This document shows, piece by piece, positions 5,803-7,602 of a stretch of DNA of 7,602 nucleotides. Location of the stretch: NCBI GenBank assembly GCA_003231035.1, contig QIHU01000482.1, positions 1 to 7,602 of the forward strand. Direction: 5' to 3'. The stretch's first letter is position 1; every line of letters begins with the position of its first letter. The translations under genes and the position numbers were made by a program. This DNA comes from Acidobacteriota bacterium (GTDB lineage: Bacteria; Acidobacteriota; Thermoanaerobaculia; Multivoradales; SZUA-115). Under the pieces are notes generated by a model that worked only from the letters and a program-made list of their open reading frames with translations, was not told the DNA's origin and made no database searches.

Positions 5803-6245
5803 TTAACCGCTTCGACCCTGGACGATCGGCAGATAGGTCTTCCAAGGTCCGATCTCGCCGCCGTACTGCTTGGCCATCACCCGGGTGATCTGCGCGATAT
5901 GGCCGAGGTCGTGGACTACCCAAACCGCGAGAAGTTGGCCCAGGGTGACCCTGCCCAGTTCGGGGTGGGCGCCGACGAGCTGTAGAGACTCAGGGGTCAA
6001 TTCCAGAGCCCGCAGCTCTTCGAGCCTCCCTTGCCTGAGCTCTTCGAACTCATCCAGAAGTTGTTCGAGCGAGTGGCCTTGGCTCGCCTCGAACTGAGCG
6101 AAGCGGTCGAAGGGGGTGAAGGGGAGGGCGGTGCCGTGCCTTCGTTCCCCTGAATCCAACCCTCATCGAGGCCGCTCAGCAGGCTGCGCAACACCGCGGG
6201 GGTTCTGGACAAGACTGAAATCGCACGGTCTAGGTCGAATTGCAT
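5803..6245 (-). pseudogene. DinB-family (DinB_2, YfiT-like four-helix bundle) gene broken by a frameshifting internal deletion
   Basis: Two pieces of one DinB-like protein lie in different frames. From ATG 6245 the N-terminal 36 residues read MQFDLDRAISVLSRTPAVL... to GLDEGWIQGNEG, ending at 6138. The C-terminal 111 residues continue in another frame from HGTALPFTPFDRF (6138) to TAA at 5803. That piece includes SLEQLLDEFEELR, GAHPELGRVTLGQLLAVW, VVHDLGHIAQ and GPWKTYLPIVQ. In the family as I know it, about 30 residues lie between these pieces (a WSPFDVVGHLIHGExTDWIPRARI-like segment) carrying one metal-ligand His. Both that segment and the frame are lost here. Translation from 6245 would give 83 residues with a nonsense tail ending at 5997. 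A TTG start at 6159 could give a 118-residue fragment, but it would lack the first helix. Relatives are putative metal-dependent thiol transferases. Confidence 0.8.
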
Positions 6246-6277
6246 GGCATGGACTCTAACAGTCGGATGGGGGGCGG

Positions 6278-6403
6278 TTGCTCGAGTGGTTGGCCCAACT
6301 GGTACCACCGCCGACGTTGATCTGGGGAGCGGTACCACTGGCGTTGGAGGTCTACTTGGTTTGGCGCGGCACACGGAGCCGTCGAGAGCCCGTCGAGGGC
6401 TGA
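6278..6403 (+). CDS. Possible 41-codon small hydrophobic ORF (or relic C-terminus)
   Basis: The frame from TTG 6278 to TGA 6401-6403 encodes a peptide with one likely membrane segment (LVPPPTLIWGAVPLALEVYLVW) followed by a basic tail (RGTRSRREPVEG), the shape of a one-pass membrane peptide. Third codon positions are G/C in 31 of 41 codons. An upstream in-frame TAA (6257-6259) means that it cannot be joined to a longer gene. The start is weak, with only a G-run 3 nt upstream. It occupies part of the roughly 200-nt gap between the DinB remnant and the SGNH hydrolase. Chance is a real possibility. Confidence 0.2.
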   Translation: MLEWLAQLVPPPTLIWGAVPLALEVYLVWRGTRSRREPVEG

Positions 6404-6419
6404 TAGGGTCTACTTCTCA

Positions 6420-6427
6420 GAACGTTC
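6420..6427. repeat. 8-nt palindrome upstream of the SGNH hydrolase
   Basis: GAACGTTC is self-complementary and sits 22 nt before the hydrolase ATG. A wider CTGAT/ATCAG pair (6400-6404 and 6432-6436) encloses it. It may be a small operator or chance. Confidence 0.2.
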
Positions 6428-6449
6428 TCAAATCAGCGAAGGGAAGGCC

Positions 6450-7602
6450 ATGGCCCGGAATCAGAGCCGCGGCATTGCCCGTGCGGCGGTGCTCATATTG
6501 GCGCTAGGCTTACCGCTCCAAGCGGCGCCGCCGCCGGCTTGCCCAGCGCCAGGGGCGGTGCCTCGGGTCTTGTTGGCGGGGGATAGCTGGGCGCAGTACA
6601 TGTGGGACGACGGCTCGCACAACGCTCTGTTCGACAAGTTCGGCCACGCCGACAAGGCGATGATCAGCCGCTCCTTGAATTCCGATCCGGGGGCCGGCTA
6701 CAGCGGGCCGGAGTACGCCGTTTCCGGGAGCGAGGCTCGTCACTGGGCCGATACGGTCAGCTACCCCTGGGTCGCCAACATGACGGCCGACCTGGTGGCC
6801 AATCCAACGATCGACACCGTGCTCCTTTCGATCGGCGGCAACGATATTCTCGCGGGCCGTTCGGAGGGCGGCTGGTACAAGGATATGGATCTGGACGTCC
6901 CGGGGTCGCAGGCGGCTCTGTTCGCGACCATCGAAGCCGATACCCGCGCGATCATCAACGCCGCGCAAGCGGTACCGGGTGTGGACGTGCTCCTGTCGAG
7001 CTACGAGTATCCGAACTTCAACGTTAGCCTCCTGTGGTGCTGGATCTACGCCTGCCCCAAGCGGGACGATCTCAGCCGCGATCCGGTCGGGGCCCTGGTG
7101 ACCGATCAAGAGCTGAACGCGATGAATGTACTGGTGGAGGGGTTGCGGATCGGCTGGACCAACGCTGATCAGAGCCTCTTTTTCGACAACAGCGTCGGTT
7201 TGATGCATCACCACTATGGCGACGGCGTGACTGGTCCGGGCCTGCTGCCGCGGCCGGGGCTGACGGCGCCCGCCTACTCGCCCTTTCCGGGGGGCAATCC
7301 GCTGCTGCCGACGCTACGCGAGAACTTCCGCACCGTCGGTGGGATCCCGGCCGACCCCATCCACCTCGACTTCGACGGCTATCAGTTCAAGATCAGCCAC
7401 CAGATGGCCGGCTATTTCTTCCCCCGTTTTCGCGGCACTCCCTCGGCCACCTTTTTCTCGCAGGGCGGCGATCGCGACGGCTGGGCCGATGGCGTGAGCT
7501 CAGGGACCGAGGCGGTGCGGGTGGGCGATGACGGCGCCAGCGCCATCCATGGCATCGTCTCCTTCGATACCTCCGCCATTCCCGACGGCGCGATGATCAC
7601 CG
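6450..7602 (+). CDS. Exported SGNH/GDSL-family hydrolase with a DNRLRE-like C-terminal domain, cut by window edge
   Basis: ATG 6450 opens a frame of 384 codons to the window end with no stop. GGGAAGG 2 nt upstream is a modest ribosome site. Residues 1-26 form a signal peptide (R3, R7, R11, then AAVLILALGLPLQA/A). The hydrolase domain has the four SGNH blocks: GDSW with nucleophile S46, VSG with G93 (block II), GGND with N131 (block III) and DPIH with D302 and H305 (block V). An ester, lipid or acetyl-group substrate outside the cytoplasm is likely but not determined. Trp replaces the usual Leu after the catalytic Ser. After about residue 331 a second domain begins: DRDGWADGVSSGTEAVRVGDDG, then GIVSFDTSAIPDGAMIT. 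This resembles the start of DNRLRE-type beta domains, whose role is often adhesion or surface attachment. The gene is divergent from the DinB remnant. Confidence 0.85.
   Translation, partial: MARNQSRGIARAAVLILALGLPLQAAPPPACPAPGAVPRVLLAGDSWAQYMWDDGSHNALFDKFGHADKAMISRSLNSDPGAGYSGPEYAVSGSEARHWADTVSYPWVANMTADLVANPTIDTVLLSIGGNDILAGRSEGGWYKDMDLDVPGSQAALFATIEADTRAIINAAQAVPGVDVLLSSYEYPNFNVSLLWCWIYACPKRDDLSRDPVGALVTDQELNAMNVLVEGLRIGWTNADQSLFFDNSVGLMHHHYGDGVTGPGLLPRPGLTAPAYSPFPGGNPLLPTLRENFRTVGGIPADPIHLDFDGYQFKISHQMAGYFFPRFRGTPSATFFSQGGDRDGWADGVSSGTEAVRVGDDGASAIHGIVSFDTSAIPDGAMIT

Noticed and set aside
5803..6159. A free-standing 118-residue DinB protein from a TTG at 6159
   Set aside because: Its first seven residues come from the out-of-frame reading of the DinB N-terminus, and the first helix and one metal ligand are missing. 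It is better read as part of a pseudogene.
6301..6338. GGTACCAC occurring twice, 30 nt apart, between DinB and the SGNH hydrolase
   Set aside because: Only 8 nt long and inside a possible small ORF. It does not extend into an array and there is no CRISPR-like spacing.

Overview
The window is high-GC bacterial DNA with tightly packed genes, strong Shine-Dalgarno sites and heavy use of G/C in third codon positions. Two neighbouring genes encode secreted proteins with a 'PAATLLLPYFEV' N-terminal block. I associate that block mainly with Acidobacteriota, especially Thermoanaerobaculia-like lineages. The choice-of-anchor B protein and the FxDGFESG C-terminal tag fit the same group. This placement is inferred from memory of the families, not from a search.

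Layout. Positions 1-3899 hold a leftward run of three genes: two tandem paralogues of the LPYFEV family (2535-3899, then 1140-2531, with 3 nt between stop and start) and then a choice-of-anchor B / LVIVD-repeat protein (from 1053 down, cut by the left edge). A 258-nt divergent intergenic region (3900-4157) carries a perfect 16-nt palindrome close to the leftward operon and a 12-nt tandem repeat close to the rightward gene. Positions 4158-5756 encode an exported metallophosphoesterase with the complete set of purple-acid-phosphatase metal ligands. A DinB-family gene follows on the minus strand (5803-6245). It is broken by a frameshifting internal deletion of about 90 nt. The right end holds an exported SGNH/GDSL hydrolase with the start of a DNRLRE-like C-terminal domain, cut by the window edge.

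How the genes fit together. All five intact or edge-truncated genes have an N-terminal signal peptide, so the window is a cluster of extracytoplasmic proteins. The leftward operon probably makes three co-expressed secreted or surface proteins of unknown purpose. The phosphatase and the esterase/lipase-like hydrolase are separate transcription units that act on substrates outside the cytoplasm. I found no mobile element, CRISPR array, tRNA or rRNA. The points most worth a second look are the diverged tandem LPYFEV pair, the palindrome resembling a Gram-positive-type LexA box in front of it, the blade-sized gap in the choice-of-anchor B protein, and the DinB deletion scar.
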